DNA of 64,000 nt from CAWCKS01 sp963763485 (GCA_963763485.1 CAVXOW010000003.1:310001-374000), one strand, 5' to 3'; positions 17,677 through 26,996 are shown, counted from the stretch's first letter. The notes: generated from the sequence alone by a model not told the origin. Translations and numbers: made by a program.

Positions 17677-17960
17677 CCCCTATCTGGTCGCCAGAGGCAA
17701 TTGCCGACTTGGCGGCGTTGCGGGCCTACATCGAGCAGGACGATCCGGCAGCGGCGCGACGTGTTGCACTCCACATCATCCGCAACGTTGAAACGCTACT
17801 TTCCAATAGCCCTGAAATGGGGCGACCGGGCCGGGTTCCGGGAACCCGCGAGCTTTTTATCCCCAAGACCCCGTACGTCGTGCCGTATCGGCTGGTCGGC
17901 AACATGATCCAGGTCTTGCGAGTTTTTCACAGCGCGCGCCAGTGGCCTGAGTCCTTCTGA
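17673..17960 (+). CDS. RelE/ParE-family toxin
   Basis: The 95-residue product has the ParE layout: WSPEAIADLAALRAYIEQDDPAAARRVA at the N-terminus, then LLSNSPEMGRPGRVPGTRELFI and the closing strands YVVPYRLVGNMIQVLRVFHSARQWP. ParE toxins usually poison DNA gyrase and RelE toxins cleave ribosome-bound mRNA. The R-x-L-x-V-x-H-x-A-R-x-W end favours the ParE/RelE superfamily but does not decide the target. It overlaps the antitoxin by 4 bases. The frame is intact. Confidence 0.88.
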   Translation: MTPIWSPEAIADLAALRAYIEQDDPAAARRVALHIIRNVETLLSNSPEMGRPGRVPGTRELFIPKTPYVVPYRLVGNMIQVLRVFHSARQWPESF

Positions 17961-18022
17961 CATGTAGCGGTGCGCCGCGTTGCAAATTGCCGCCCGGTGC
18001 TGCGAACTTCAGATCCGCTGAA

Positions 18023-18604
18023 TTAATTGCCATTCCGCTTCGTTGCCGCCCGATCGGCCGCCGCCGTCAGGCCGCCGCCGAGCGATTGCCGGTCGAGCGA
18101 CAGACGCTGCACGCCCTGCGGCATCGGCGCGCGTTTCGAGCTCAGCGTGCGCGAGTTCACGCCCATCCACGCGATCTCCGACGACAGCCGGCCGTACTCG
18201 ATCTTCGGGCAGCGGTTCATCACGACCTTGATGCCGGCGGCCTCGAGCCTCGAAGCCGCGGCGTCGTTGCGGATGCCGAGCTGCATCCAGAGATATTTTG
18301 GCAACGGTTTCAGTTTCAGCACCTCATCGACCACGCCCATCACCTGGTCCGAGGCGCGGAACACATCGACCATGTCGATCGGCTGCTTGATGTCGGCGAT
18401 CTCAGCGACAAACGTCGTACCGAGGATCGGCTTTCCCGCCTGACCGGGATTGACCGGAATGACGTCATAGCCGCGCTCACGCAAATACTTCAGCACGAAG
18501 TAGCTCGGCCGCACCGTGTTGGCCGATGCGCCGACCATCGCGATGGTCTTTACGTCGCGCAGCACGCTGCGGATGTAATCGTCGGAGTAGTTGTCGTGAT
18601 TCAT
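18023..18604 (-). CDS. CoA-binding domain protein (CoA_binding_2, YccU-like)
   Basis: The 193-residue product has the Rossmann-like CoA-binding fold: DVKTIAMVGASANTVRPSYFV near residue 20, then RGYDVIPVNPGQAGKPILG, and DMVDVFRASDQV. The LWMQLGIRNDAAASRLEAAG stretch is followed by VVMNRCPKIEYGRL. These proteins resemble the CoA-binding domain of succinyl-CoA synthetase without the catalytic half; their function is unclear. ATG at 18604 (MNHDNY) is preferred over an in-frame TTG three codons upstream. It lies 10 bases after the stop of the enoyl-CoA hydratase gene on the same strand, so the two are probably cotranscribed. Confidence 0.85.
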   Translation of the reverse strand: MNHDNYSDDYIRSVLRDVKTIAMVGASANTVRPSYFVLKYLRERGYDVIPVNPGQAGKPILGTTFVAEIADIKQPIDMVDVFRASDQVMGVVDEVLKLKPLPKYLWMQLGIRNDAAASRLEAAGIKVVMNRCPKIEYGRLSSEIAWMGVNSRTLSSKRAPMPQGVQRLSLDRQSLGGGLTAAADRAATKRNGN

Positions 18605-18614
18605 CTGGGGCAAA

Positions 18615-19434
18615 TTACTCGGACCAGGTCGGCTTGCGTTTTTCGAGGAAGGCGCAAATGCCTTCGTTCGATTGCTGCAGCATCATGTTCTCGGTCATGA
18701 TCTCGGCGGCATAGTCGTATGCCTGAGACAAGGTCATCTCGCGCTGCCGGTAGAACGCTTCCTTGCCGATGCCGACCACGCGCTGCGACTTGCTGGCAAC
18801 GGCTTGCGCCAGCTCAAGGGCGGCGTCGAGCTCGCGGCCCTGCGGCACCACGCGGTTGACGAGCCCCATCGCCAGAGCGCGCTCGGCGCCGACGGGCTCG
18901 CCGGTGAGCAGCATCTCCATCGCCTGCTTCGCCGCGATGTTGCGGCTCAGCGCCACCATCGGCGTCGAGCAGAACAGCCCGATATCGACGCCGGGTGTGG
19001 CGAACTGCGCGCTCGCCGAGGCCACCGCAAGATCGCAGGTCGCGACCAGCTGGCAGCCCGCCGCGCTTGCCATACCTTGCACGCAGGCGATCACCGGCTT
19101 GGGCAGGTTGACGATCGCCTGCATCATCGCGCTGCACGAGGTCATGATGTGGCGGAAGTAGCTCTTGCCGCCGTCGGCGTCGGTGCGGCGGGAGGTCAGC
19201 TGTTTGAGATCATGACCGGCGCAGAACGCCGGTCCCCGGGCGGCGATGATCAGCGCAGCGACCGATTTGTCGGCGGCGAGCTCGGCGAGCAGGGCGGTCA
19301 AGGCTGGCGATCATTTCTTCCGACAGCGCGTTACGCGCCGCCGGTCGGTTCAGTGTCACGATCGCGATGTTGCCGCGCCGTGCCGTGAGCACGGGGGAGG
19401 TATCGGCGGCGATCTGCGGATCGGCGATGGTCAT
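18615..19434 (-). CDS. Enoyl-CoA hydratase/isomerase family protein, one frameshift
   Basis: The N-terminal 44 residues (MTIADPQIAAD to NIAIVTLNRPAARNALSEEM) read from ATG at 19434. The rest continues in the next frame from about 19302 to 18615 after a one-base discrepancy. Crotonase motifs are RPAARNALS, the oxyanion-hole segments RGPAFCAGHDLKQL and GMASAAGCQLVATCDLAVAS, then FATPGVDIGLFCSTP and the EAFYRQREM region. The joined protein has about 272 residues, normal for the family. The position of the usual catalytic Glu pair carries SAAGCQLVAT, so hydratase activity is uncertain and the substrate unknown. It precedes the CoA-binding-protein gene as a likely operon. Confidence 0.82.
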
Positions 19435-19511
19435 TCGAGGATTAATCGCTTGGCGGTTCGGCTTAGGGCGCTATTCTAAGCCTTCGCTGCATCGATCGGG
19501 AGTCATTTTCG

Positions 19512-19541
19512 TTGCAACGGAGTGGCTGACGGTTATATTAT
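19512..19541 (+). promoter_or_regulatory. Candidate sigma70-type promoter for rplM-rpsI
   Basis: TTGCAA at 19512-19517 is followed after 16 or 18 bases by overlapping -10-like boxes TATATT and TATTAT in an AT-rich patch. This lies about 140 bases before rplM in a 244-base gap. It is a prediction from consensus only. Confidence 0.4.
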
Positions 19542-19678
19542 ACCATTTTTATAAGCCATCTGAATTCGTTGAATATTGCAATACAAAATGCGCTTGACCG
19601 GTGTGCGCCAGCCCAATAGAAGCCGCGACATCCGGCGTCGCCTTGTTTGGCACCGCCGCCTTCAACGGAAATCCGATC

Positions 19679-20143
19679 ATGAAAAGCTATTTGGCGAAGC
19701 CCGCCGAAGTCCAGAAGAAGTGGATTTTGATCGACGCCAAGGGTCTGGTCGTCGGCCGGCTTGCAACGCTGGTCGCGATGCGCCTGCGCGGCAAGCACCT
19801 GCCGACCTACACCCCGCATGTCGATTGCGGCGACAACGTCATCATCATCAACGCCGCCAAGGTCGTGCTCACCGGCCGCAAGCGCGAGCGCAAGGTCTAC
19901 CACCATCACACCGGCTATATCGGCGGCATCAAGGAGCGCAGCGCGAAGTCGATCCTCGAGGGTCGCTTTCCGGAGCGCGTGGTCGAGAAGGCGGTGGAGC
20001 GCATGCTGCCGCGCGGCCCGCTCGGCCGCCAGCAGTTCGGCAATCTCAAGGTCTACGGCGGCGCCGAGCATCCGCACGAAGCCCAGCAGCCGCAAACGCT
20101 CGACGTCGCATCGATGAACCGCAAGAACATGAGGGCCGCATAA
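19679..20143 (+). CDS. rplM: 50S ribosomal protein L13
   Basis: The 154-residue product matches L13 along its length: WILIDAKGLVVGRLATLVAM, LRGKHLPTYTPHVDCGDNV, VLTGRKRERKVYHHHTGY and ERMLPRGPLGRQQFGNLKVY, followed by GAEHPHEAQQP. L13 is an early-assembling large-subunit protein that binds 23S rRNA. ATG at 19679 gives the standard MKSYLAKPAEV start; the frame upstream is open but not homologous. It is followed by rpsI after one base, the conserved rplM-rpsI operon. Confidence 0.97.
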   Translation: MKSYLAKPAEVQKKWILIDAKGLVVGRLATLVAMRLRGKHLPTYTPHVDCGDNVIIINAAKVVLTGRKRERKVYHHHTGYIGGIKERSAKSILEGRFPERVVEKAVERMLPRGPLGRQQFGNLKVYGGAEHPHEAQQPQTLDVASMNRKNMRAA

Positions 20144-20144
20144 C

Positions 20145-20621
20145 ATGGCCGAGAGCCTGCAATCGCTCGATCAACTCGGCTCGCTGAAGCCGGCCACGCC
20201 GGAAGCGCCGAAATACGTCAAGAAGGTCGACAAGTACAACCGTGCTTACGCCACCGGCAAGCGCAAGGACGCGGTCGCCCGCGTCTGGCTGAAGCCCGGC
20301 GCCGGCAAGATCGTCGTCAACACCCGCGAGTTCGAAGTTTACTTCGCGCGACCGGTGCTGCGGATGCTGATCCAGCAGCCGCTGGTCGCGGCCAACCGCA
20401 ACGGCCAGTACGACGTGATCTGCACGGTCTCCGGCGGCGGCCTGTCGGGCCAGGCCGGCGCGGTGCGCCACGGCCTGTCGAAGGCGCTGACCTACTTCGA
20501 GCCGGAGCTGCGCGGCGTGCTGAAGAAGGGCGGCTTCCTGACCCGCGACTCCCGCGTGGTCGAGCGCAAGAAGTACGGCCGCGCCAAGGCGCGCCGGTCC
20601 TTCCAGTTCTCGAAGCGCTAA
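20145..20621 (+). CDS. rpsI: 30S ribosomal protein S9
   Basis: The 158-residue product has the S9 core: AYATGKRKDAVARVWLKPG, VNTREFEVYFARPVLRM, then TVSGGGLSGQAGAVRHGLSKAL, and the C-terminal tail ending KKYGRAKARRSFQFSKR. That tail reaches the ribosomal P site and contacts the tRNA. The N-terminal extension of about 25 residues is usual in Alphaproteobacteria. ATG at 20145 starts one base after the rplM stop. A strong terminator follows at 20662. Confidence 0.97.
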   Translation: MAESLQSLDQLGSLKPATPEAPKYVKKVDKYNRAYATGKRKDAVARVWLKPGAGKIVVNTREFEVYFARPVLRMLIQQPLVAANRNGQYDVICTVSGGGLSGQAGAVRHGLSKALTYFEPELRGVLKKGGFLTRDSRVVERKKYGRAKARRSFQFSKR

Positions 20622-20661
20622 CGACCGCTTACCGCAAATTCGAGAAATCGATTCAGAAATA

Positions 20662-20688
20662 AGAGGCGCCGCGAGGCGCCTCTTTTTT
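20662..20688 (+). terminator. Rho-independent terminator of rplM-rpsI
   Basis: A perfect 9 bp stem AGAGGCGCC / GGCGCCTCT with a 4-base loop (GCGA) is followed by a run of T residues, 40 bases after the rpsI stop. Confidence 0.88.
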
Positions 20689-20837
20689 CATTTGCGATTC
20701 GGACTCGGCGACTTGCATCTCAATTGCTGCGATTTCGGCGGAGTTTTTTCGAGAAAACTTTGTGACGGCTGCGAACGCTTTGCCAAGGCGCGCGTGACCT
20801 AGCCTGCCGGCTGAAAGGCTGGTTGGGCGCAGGGTCG

Positions 20838-22080
20838 ATGAGCAGTCACTCGTTCACGCTGGACATATCGACGCTCTATCTCGTCGCGACACTGGTGGCC
20901 GTGATGCTCGGCGGCCTGCTGCTTTATTTCTGGCGGCAGGAGAAGATCGCGGCGTTGGGATGGTGGGGCGCGGCTTATATCATCGGCGGTGCGTGCGATC
21001 GCGACCTGGACCGTCGGCGGAGCCCAATTGCATCCGGCGATCCCGATGGCGCTGACTGTGGCCGGCCTCGTCGCCTGCGGCATGGTGTGGAATGCCGCGC
21101 GCGTATTCCATGGCAAGGCGACCAGCCCGATTGCATTTTGCGGCGGCGCTGTGCTGTTCGCGCTGGGTGGCCTGCAGCTCGGCGAAGGCTCGCCGCTGCG
21201 CCTGCTGCTCGGCGCCGGCATCGTAGCGGCTTACGCGGTGCTGACCGCCGACGAATTGTGGTCGGACCGTCGCAAGGCCTACAAGAGCCGCTGGCCGGCG
21301 ATCGCCGTTCCCGTCCTGCACGGCCTCGTCCTGATGCTGCCGATCATCGTCGGCGATTTCCTGCGCCCCGAAGGCCGCGGGCTCGGCCAGGCCTGGATCG
21401 CCGCCTTCACCATCGAACTCGTGCTTTATGCGGTCGGCACGGTGTTTATCATTTTCCTTATCGTATCCGAGCGCACCGTCACCGCGCACAAGACCGCGGC
21501 GTCGATCGATCCGCTGACCGAGCTGTTCAACCGGCGCGGCTTCTCGGAATTGTCGGCGCGTATGATCGAGCGGGAAGCCGGCCTCGGGCGGCCGGTGTCG
21601 GTGCTGATTTTCGATCTTGATCACTTCAAGTCCGTCAACGATCGCTTCGGCCATTCAGCGGGCGACGAGATCCTCAAGCTGTTTGCCAATATCCTGATCC
21701 ACACCCTTCGCATCACTGACATTGTCGCGCGGATCGGTGGCGAGGAATTCGCCGCGCTGCTGCCATGTTCGACCGACGACGCGATCGTTGCGGCGGAGCG
21801 AGTTCGCTCGACGTTGGAGTGCGCAGGCGTCCAGGTCGACGGCGTACCGCTGGCGACCAGCGTCAGCATCGGCGTTGCCACCGGCGAACAGCGCATCGAC
21901 CTCAACGCGCTGCTGGTAGCCGCTGATGCCGCGCTCTATCGCGCGAAGCGGGGCGGCCGCAATCGGGTCGAGGTTGCGAGCGAGGCCGAGCAGCTGGTCG
22001 ACCGAGCGCGCAAGGTTGCGGCGCTCCAGGCCTCGCCGCGCGCGCCGACGATCGTGCACCAGTTCGACGGAGCGGCTTGA
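20838..22080 (+). CDS. Membrane diguanylate cyclase (GGDEF), one frameshift
   Basis: ATG at 20838 starts a membrane sensor: helices at DISTLYLVATLVAVMLGGLL and GWWGAAYIIGGA. The frame slips by one base near 20990 and the remaining helices and the catalytic domain continue to 22080. The GGDEF domain has DPLTELFNRRGF, IFDLDHFKSVND, and the active-site RIGGEEFAALLP. An RITD sequence lies five residues before GGEEF, matching the RxxD inhibitory I-site, so activity and product feedback both look intact. It makes c-di-GMP at the inner membrane. The total length after correction is about 414 residues. Six N-terminal helices may sense an unknown signal. Confidence 0.85.
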
Positions 22081-22093
22081 ACGGCCACCGCTG

Positions 22094-22231
22094 GTCGTCC
22101 CCGCGAACGCAAGCACCCATAATCCCAGGCGCTGATTGTTTGGTGCAACACCAGACGGCAAGCTCTTGTCGCTGCAGCCTATCGTCTCACACTTGCTGCG
22201 GAGCATGGGTCCGCGCTTGCGCGGGGACGAC
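22094..22231. repeat. Palindromic intergenic repeat with GTCGTCCCCGCG ends
   Basis: GTCGTCCCCGCG (22094-22105) is perfectly inverted as CGCGGGGACGAC (22220-22231), and the similarity extends inwards (GCAAGCACCCAT against ATGGGTCCGCGCTTGC). The whole is about 138 bases. It lies directly after the diguanylate cyclase gene. It resembles the dispersed palindromic units found between Bradyrhizobium genes and could act as a terminator. The family assignment is inference. Confidence 0.6.
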
Positions 22232-22278
22232 AGCCAAAACTAACCCTCTGTTTACCAAACCCGTCGTAGCCTTTTTTG

Positions 22279-22512
22279 ATGGCAGCGACTCGTCACGATA
22301 GTCCGCGGACCGCGCTGATAATGCTCGATGATGCGGCGCAGGTGGCGCGCTCGGGTTTTGCCTGCATATTCTCGACCTCGGATGAATATGAGGCCGCGCT
22401 GATCGCGGAGCGCCGCATCCAGGGCCGCTATGGCTCCTCGAATTTCTGGCCAGTCGCGATGTTCGTCGGCTGCGGCCTGACTGTCGCCGGCGCCGTGCTG
22501 TTGATGATTTAG
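22279..22512 (+). CDS. Small membrane-anchored protein of unknown function
   Basis: The 77-residue product has a polar N-terminal part (DDAAQVARSGFACIFSTSDEYEAALIAERRIQGRYGSSN, given here only to locate it at residues 17-55) and a C-terminal membrane helix (FWPVAMFVGCGLTVAGAVLLMI). The ATG at 22279 is preferred to the overlapping TTG. The stop overlaps that of the convergent permease gene by 4 bases. No family is recognised, though the protein-like composition supports it as a real gene. Confidence 0.6.
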   Translation: MAATRHDSPRTALIMLDDAAQVARSGFACIFSTSDEYEAALIAERRIQGRYGSSNFWPVAMFVGCGLTVAGAVLLMI

Positions 22513-23597
22513 GCCCCGACGGTCTCTCCCTCGGCATAGACGTGCCGCAGCACCACCTTGATCACCGCGATCAGGGGAAGGGTGAGCGCAAGACCCCATA
22601 GCCCGAACAGGAACGCGAGCAGGATTTGTGATCCGAAGATCGTCGCCGGTGGAATTTCGATCGCGCGCCGCTGGATCATCGGAGTCAGCACGTTGCCCTC
22701 GAGGACCTGCACGACAAGGTAGAGCGCGAAGGCGCTGATCAATGCTGCCCAGCCGGAGCCGAGGCTCGCAAGCACAATGATGCTTCCGGCAATCACGCCT
22801 CCGACTGTCGGGATGAAGGTCAATAAACCGGTCTGGATGCCGAGCGCGAGCGCGCCGGGAATGCCGATGATGGACAGCCCGATCGAGACCACGACGGCGA
22901 TGGTCGTCATCGTCACCAGTTGACCGAGCAGCCAGCGCCGCAGCGTCTCGCCGAGATCATCGAACAGCGCGGCCGCGGCGGCACGGCGCGGCTTCGGCAC
23001 CAGGCGCAACAGACCGTCACGGTAAACTTGCGGCTGCGCCGCGACCAGGACGCCGAGCAGCACCACGATAAAAATGTTGCCGACCGTGCTGAACAGTCCC
23101 GCGAGGATCTTCAGGGTCTGGTTGAGAACGGTCGACGTTCCCGACGCGATCGCACCGGCATTGGGCAAGTGCGGAGATGTCGACGTCGCGTTGTCGGCGG
23201 CAGTCAGCGCCCCAAGGTCGAGGAAGCTGGTGTCGACGCCGTGGCGGTCGAGAAAATCCTTCACGGTGGCGATCTGCGACTTGACCGTCGCAGTGAGGAC
23301 ACTGGCCTGCTCCGCAATCGTGGCGCCGTAGAGCACCAGGAAAGCAGCAAGCGCCGCAACGAAGACGACGCACACGATCGCGAGCCGCAAGGCATCGCCG
23401 CCGCCGACCAGGCGCTTCAACAGGTCGCTCAGCGCGCTCAGGAACACGCCGAACAGGATTCCTGCAAACAGCAGGAACAGCGTCGAGGCCGCGTACCAGA
23501 CCAGCGCCAGCAATGCGGCAAAGGCGACGATCGCGCAGCCTCCGGCGGCGATCTGCCGCCACAGGGCGGGGGGTTCGGTCGTGTCAGAGCTCGTCAT
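22509..23597 (-). CDS. AI-2E/PerM-family permease
   Basis: The 362-residue product has seven to eight membrane helices in the PerM arrangement. Three helices come early (CAIVAFAALLALVWYAAS, LFLLFAGILFGVFLSAL, LAIVCVVFVAALAAFLVLYG). A long hydrophilic region follows (about residues 100-190), containing VKSQIATVKDFLDRHGV. The C-terminal helical block then carries the family signature GIPGALALGIQTGLLTFIPTVGG, and QVLEGNVLTPMIQRRAI. Family members export autoinducer-2 or ions such as Na+; the substrate here cannot be inferred. ATG at 23597 (MTSSDTTEPP) is chosen over an upstream start. Confidence 0.87.
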   Translation of the reverse strand: MTSSDTTEPPALWRQIAAGGCAIVAFAALLALVWYAASTLFLLFAGILFGVFLSALSDLLKRLVGGGDALRLAIVCVVFVAALAAFLVLYGATIAEQASVLTATVKSQIATVKDFLDRHGVDTSFLDLGALTAADNATSTSPHLPNAGAIASGTSTVLNQTLKILAGLFSTVGNIFIVVLLGVLVAAQPQVYRDGLLRLVPKPRRAAAAALFDDLGETLRRWLLGQLVTMTTIAVVVSIGLSIIGIPGALALGIQTGLLTFIPTVGGVIAGSIIVLASLGSGWAALISAFALYLVVQVLEGNVLTPMIQRRAIEIPPATIFGSQILLAFLFGLWGLALTLPLIAVIKVVLRHVYAEGETVGA

Positions 23598-23707
23598 GGT
23601 CCCGCCAAGGATGGACAAGGGTGGGCAAGGGTGGATATCGGCCGGATTAGCTGTTCAGAAACCTGATTGGCGCAGAACAGGGCAGGTGAAGCTGGAGCTT
23701 GTCAACA

Positions 23708-24552
23708 ATGAACGCCACAGTCAGAACCATTGCGACTGAGACAACGCAACCGGTGAAAATGCCGCGCCCGCAACAAAATCGCCCCCGGCCGCAAGCCGAG
23801 TTTGAAGGCCAGCCGCCGCGCCGCGGCCTGAAACTGAGCGGGTTTGCCATCTTCGGCCTGCTGGCCGTGCTGTTCGTCGGCGACCAGATCCGCCTGCATC
23901 GACCGGACCACAAGTTTCGCCTGCGTCGTCGAGGTCGAGACGCCTGACGGCGTGAAGTCGGCCGCGGGCGTCTATTCGGTGACGCCGAACCGCAGCTATG
24001 GCGGCAGCAATACCGGGGGAATCCTCCGGGCCCAAAACCCAGGGTGACGCCCTCTTCGTCGATCTCGGCGGCGGCCGCAATGTCGTTGCACTGCTCGCGG
24101 TCGGCGCCGATCCGACCGAGCTCGATGCGACCAACTACATTGCGATGCGCTCGTTCTTCGCCGCCGGCCGCAAGGTGCAGTTTCGTGACATGAAGAAGAC
24201 GACGGCGATGTCTGCGGTCCCGGTGCCCGCGGAGAACGCGCCGGTGCTCGTCACCTTCAAGGATGTCAACGATCCCGCGAGCATGCGTCGGCTGACGGCT
24301 GACAGCGCGCAGGCGCTGCTCGGCCCCGGGATCAAGGTCCGCGCCATGATGGTGTCGACCGTGGCGAATGGCTTTTGGCCGCTCGATATCGGCGGTGCAC
24401 TCGGCGAGCCGGTGACGCGCGGCATCGAACAGAAGTTGCCGTGGCTGAAGGGCGAGCCGGGCCCGACCAATCAGGCCGCGGTGACCGCCCTCAACGCAGC
24501 CGGCGTGAAGGGCTTTGCCATCGCCGACGCGAAGCTGGCGTTCGAGCGCTAA
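23708..24552 (+). CDS. Hypothetical single-helix membrane protein, two frameshifts
   Basis: Three frames join into one plausible protein. ATG at 23708 starts a proline-rich cytoplasmic leader and one membrane helix (LSGFAIFGLLAVLFVGDQI) up to about 23905. The next frame gives CVVEVETPDGVKSAAGVYSV and NRSYGGSNTGG up to about 24015. The last frame runs DALFVDLGGGRNVVALLAVGADP to the stop at 24552. The extracytoplasmic part has a repeated beta-like pattern and ends with IADAKLAFER. The corrected length is about 280 residues. I recognise it only as a conserved-looking membrane-anchored periplasmic protein. No function is assigned. Confidence 0.6.
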
Positions 24553-24597
24553 GACCCGTCATAGCGAACAGCTGCCCTGCAGTCTTCGCTCACGCGT

Positions 24598-25386
24598 TCA
24601 GCCGGGTCCGACTTCGGTTGCCACGCGGGCTTTCCACAAATTCCAGGGGCGTTCCACCTGCGACTCGACATTTGCACGCGCGGTATCGGCTTCGCCTTCG
24701 GTCAGGTAAGTGACCGGCCCAAGCCGCAATGCTTCTGAAAGCAGCCGCGCATTCACCTCCGCATAGACCGCGCGATAGACCGCATGCCGGATGCTCTCGC
24801 CGACGATGGTTGCGCCGTGACCGCGCATCAGCGTGATCAGACCGGGCCCGAGCGTGCGCGCCAGTGCGGCTCCGAGCTCACGGCTGCGGATCAAGAGATC
24901 CGACGCGTCGCCCGCGACCTCGCGGATTTCAAAATTTCTCGCGCCCGCTCCGATGAAGCCGCACATATGGCAGACCGGGCGGAACGGCTGGCTGGGCACG
25001 ATGCTGAACGGCACGACGGTGGGAGAGTGGTTATGAACCACCGCCATGACATCCGGTCGCGCGCGATAGATTTCGCTGTGGATGAAGCGCTCCAGGTAGA
25101 CGCGCCGGCCATTGGCATCGATCGGATTGCCGTCAAGGTCGAACTCGATGATGTCGGCATGGGTCACTTGACCCGGGGCCATATTGCGCGCGAGCAGGAA
25201 GCGGTCGGGAGTCTTGTCGTGCCGGGCGCTGATATGGCCGAAGGCGTCGACCACGCCCTGGTCGAACAGGATACGGTTGGCAATGACCAGATCGTCAAGC
25301 AATTCCTGGGCGGGCGCGGGGGCCTTGTCGCCGCGATCCGCCGCGATTGAAGAAACGGTGACCTTTGGGTCGTTGGCGGCTTCCAT
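24598..25386 (-). CDS. Class II aldolase/adducin-family protein
   Basis: The 262-residue product has the class II aldolase fold. Visible are LLDDLVIANRILFDQGVVDAFGHISAR (residues about 29-55), FLLARNMAPGQVTHADIIEFD, then the zinc-site pair in IHSEIYRARPDVMAVVHNHSP. The third metal His is probably in LMRGHGATIVGES. Relatives are fuculose/ribulose-phosphate aldolases and decarboxylases; the missing sugar-phosphate signature leaves the substrate open. ATG at 25386 (MEAANDPKV) is chosen because the frame before it is not homologous. It is divergent from the Bug-type binding protein, which suggests shared catabolic use. Confidence 0.85.
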   Translation of the reverse strand: MEAANDPKVTVSSIAADRGDKAPAPAQELLDDLVIANRILFDQGVVDAFGHISARHDKTPDRFLLARNMAPGQVTHADIIEFDLDGNPIDANGRRVYLERFIHSEIYRARPDVMAVVHNHSPTVVPFSIVPSQPFRPVCHMCGFIGAGARNFEIREVAGDASDLLIRSRELGAALARTLGPGLITLMRGHGATIVGESIRHAVYRAVYAEVNARLLSEALRLGPVTYLTEGEADTARANVESQVERPWNLWKARVATEVGPG

Positions 25387-25538
25387 GAGATCGCTCCTGC
25401 GTAATGGCCTGACGTGGGTTAGTGTCCGGCAAGGTTTTGGTCTCGTGACCGATCGGTTGCCAGAGCTTAGACGATCCGTAACAAGGTCGACATCGCAATA
25501 GATTTTGCATGACTTCAAGGGAGCAGTGGAGAGCCGTG

Positions 25539-26504
25539 ATGATCGACCGCCGCCGTCTTTGTGCCGGACTTGCCGCCAGCGGTATCGCTGCCGCGGCTTC
25601 GCCGCTTGCCGCCCAACCGAGCACCGTCCACCTCATTGTACCCGCCGCTGCCGGCGGGGCGATCGACGTGATCGGGCGAATTTATGCGCAGCGCCTGTCC
25701 GAACTGCTCGGACAGGCCTGGGTGGTCGAGAACAAGTCGGGTGCCAGCAACACGCTGGGCGCGTCCGAAGTCGCGCGCGCGGCGCCGGATGGATCGATCC
25801 TTCTGACCAATGCCGACATCCAGATCATGGCCCGCTACGTCATGCGCGACGTGGCCTATGACCCGATTGCCGACTTCACGCCGATCTCGCGCTTCGCGAT
25901 GTCGCCGATGATCCTCATCGGACATCCCGGCACCACGCCGCAGACTGCGAAAGAGCTCATCGCGGCGATGAAGGCGCAACCCGACAAATTTTCGTTCGCC
26001 AATTCGGGGCTCGGCAGCATGGGGCATCTCGCAACGGTGGGCTTCACGCAAAAGCTCGGGATCAAGTCGCTGGTCGTGACCTATCGCGGCACCGCGCCTG
26101 CGATCAACGACGTGCTCGGCGGTCAGGTGCCGCTGATGGTAGCGCCGCTCGGCTCGGCGTTGTCCAATGTCAGCGCGGGCAAGTTGCGCGGCTTCGCCAT
26201 CATGGGCCCGCAGCGAAGCGACCGCCTGCCAGATGTTCCGACTATCGGTGAAGCGGGCTTGCCGGGTCTCGACTTCAAGCTCTGGTATGGGCTTTGGGGC
26301 CCAAAGGGGATGGCGGCAGATACGGTTGAGCGCATCAACAAGGGCGTGCAGACGGCCTCACGCGATCCCGCGCTGGTCGAGCGTCTCGTCGCGCTCGGCG
26401 CCGAGCCGGTGACGGAGGATGCGGCGAGCTTCGCCCATTTCATCGACGGCGAGTTGCAGCGCGCCGCCCGCATCGTCCAGGAAGCAGGAATCAAGCCCGA
26501 GTAG
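25539..26504 (+). CDS. Tripartite tricarboxylate transporter substrate-binding protein (Bug/TctC family)
   Basis: The 321-residue product has a twin-Arg-like signal (MIDRRRLCAGLAASGIAAAAS) and the Bug fold: VHLIVPAAAGGAIDVIGRIYA, VVENKSGASNTLGASEVARA, DPIADFTPISRF. It continues with FSFANSGLGSMGHLATVGF, VVTYRGTAPAINDVLGGQV and DVPTIGEAGLPGLDFKLWYG. Bug proteins are periplasmic receptors that capture carboxylates or aromatic acids. No TctA/TctB membrane genes lie next to it, as is usual for the many orphan Bugs of Bradyrhizobium. ATG at 25539 has GGAGAG about 9 bases upstream; an in-frame ATG at 25509 is the alternative. Confidence 0.9.
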   Translation: MIDRRRLCAGLAASGIAAAASPLAAQPSTVHLIVPAAAGGAIDVIGRIYAQRLSELLGQAWVVENKSGASNTLGASEVARAAPDGSILLTNADIQIMARYVMRDVAYDPIADFTPISRFAMSPMILIGHPGTTPQTAKELIAAMKAQPDKFSFANSGLGSMGHLATVGFTQKLGIKSLVVTYRGTAPAINDVLGGQVPLMVAPLGSALSNVSAGKLRGFAIMGPQRSDRLPDVPTIGEAGLPGLDFKLWYGLWGPKGMAADTVERINKGVQTASRDPALVERLVALGAEPVTEDAASFAHFIDGELQRAARIVQEAGIKPE

Positions 26505-26570
26505 AACTGATCGATTGCCACGCCACGGTCTCGCCACACCCAGGGTTTCGATAACGGCTTCCGCAGCCGA

Positions 26571-26996
26571 TCAGCGTCGGCATCGCCAGTACTTGTGACG
26601 ACCGATGTAAAAGTAATATCGGCCGCGCACCCCGCAGACGGGGTCGGGCTGTTCGCGAGCGAGTTCCGGAGCGGCAGGCTTGGTTTCGCCGGCTGCAACC
26701 TGCGCCCTGGCATCCCCGATTGTGGTCGGCGACGCCCGCTCCAATTCGTGAGCGGACCACCGATCGTCAAACGTCGTTGACGCGGGCGAGTTTGTCTTTT
26801 CCACCGGGAGCACGCTGCGCACGGCGACAATGCGAACGGCTTTCGCTTGCGCAGGCGTCGAGATTGCCGGTTCCATTGCCGGTTCGGTGGCGCTGGTCGA
26901 ATGGAGGATCAACATGCCGGCGACGGCGCCGGACCAGAAGATGCTCATGGCGACCAGCACGAAGGACGTATGCGCGCGGAGCGGGATCGCGAACAT
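26571..26996 (-). CDS. Hypothetical membrane-anchored protein with Cys-containing C-terminus
   Basis: The 141-residue product has an N-terminal membrane helix (VLVAMSIFWSGAVAGMLIL, about residues 13-31), a polar Ala/Glu/Pro-rich middle, and a compact C-terminus VCGVRGRYYFYIGRHKYWRCRR. Two Cys in that motif could form a disulfide in the periplasm. The short aromatic-basic C-terminal motif recurs in small rhizobial exported proteins. No function is known. It lies between the Bug gene and glnA on the minus strand. Confidence 0.6.
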   Translation of the reverse strand: MFAIPLRAHTSFVLVAMSIFWSGAVAGMLILHSTSATEPAMEPAISTPAQAKAVRIVAVRSVLPVEKTNSPASTTFDDRWSAHELERASPTTIGDARAQVAAGETKPAAPELAREQPDPVCGVRGRYYFYIGRHKYWRCRR

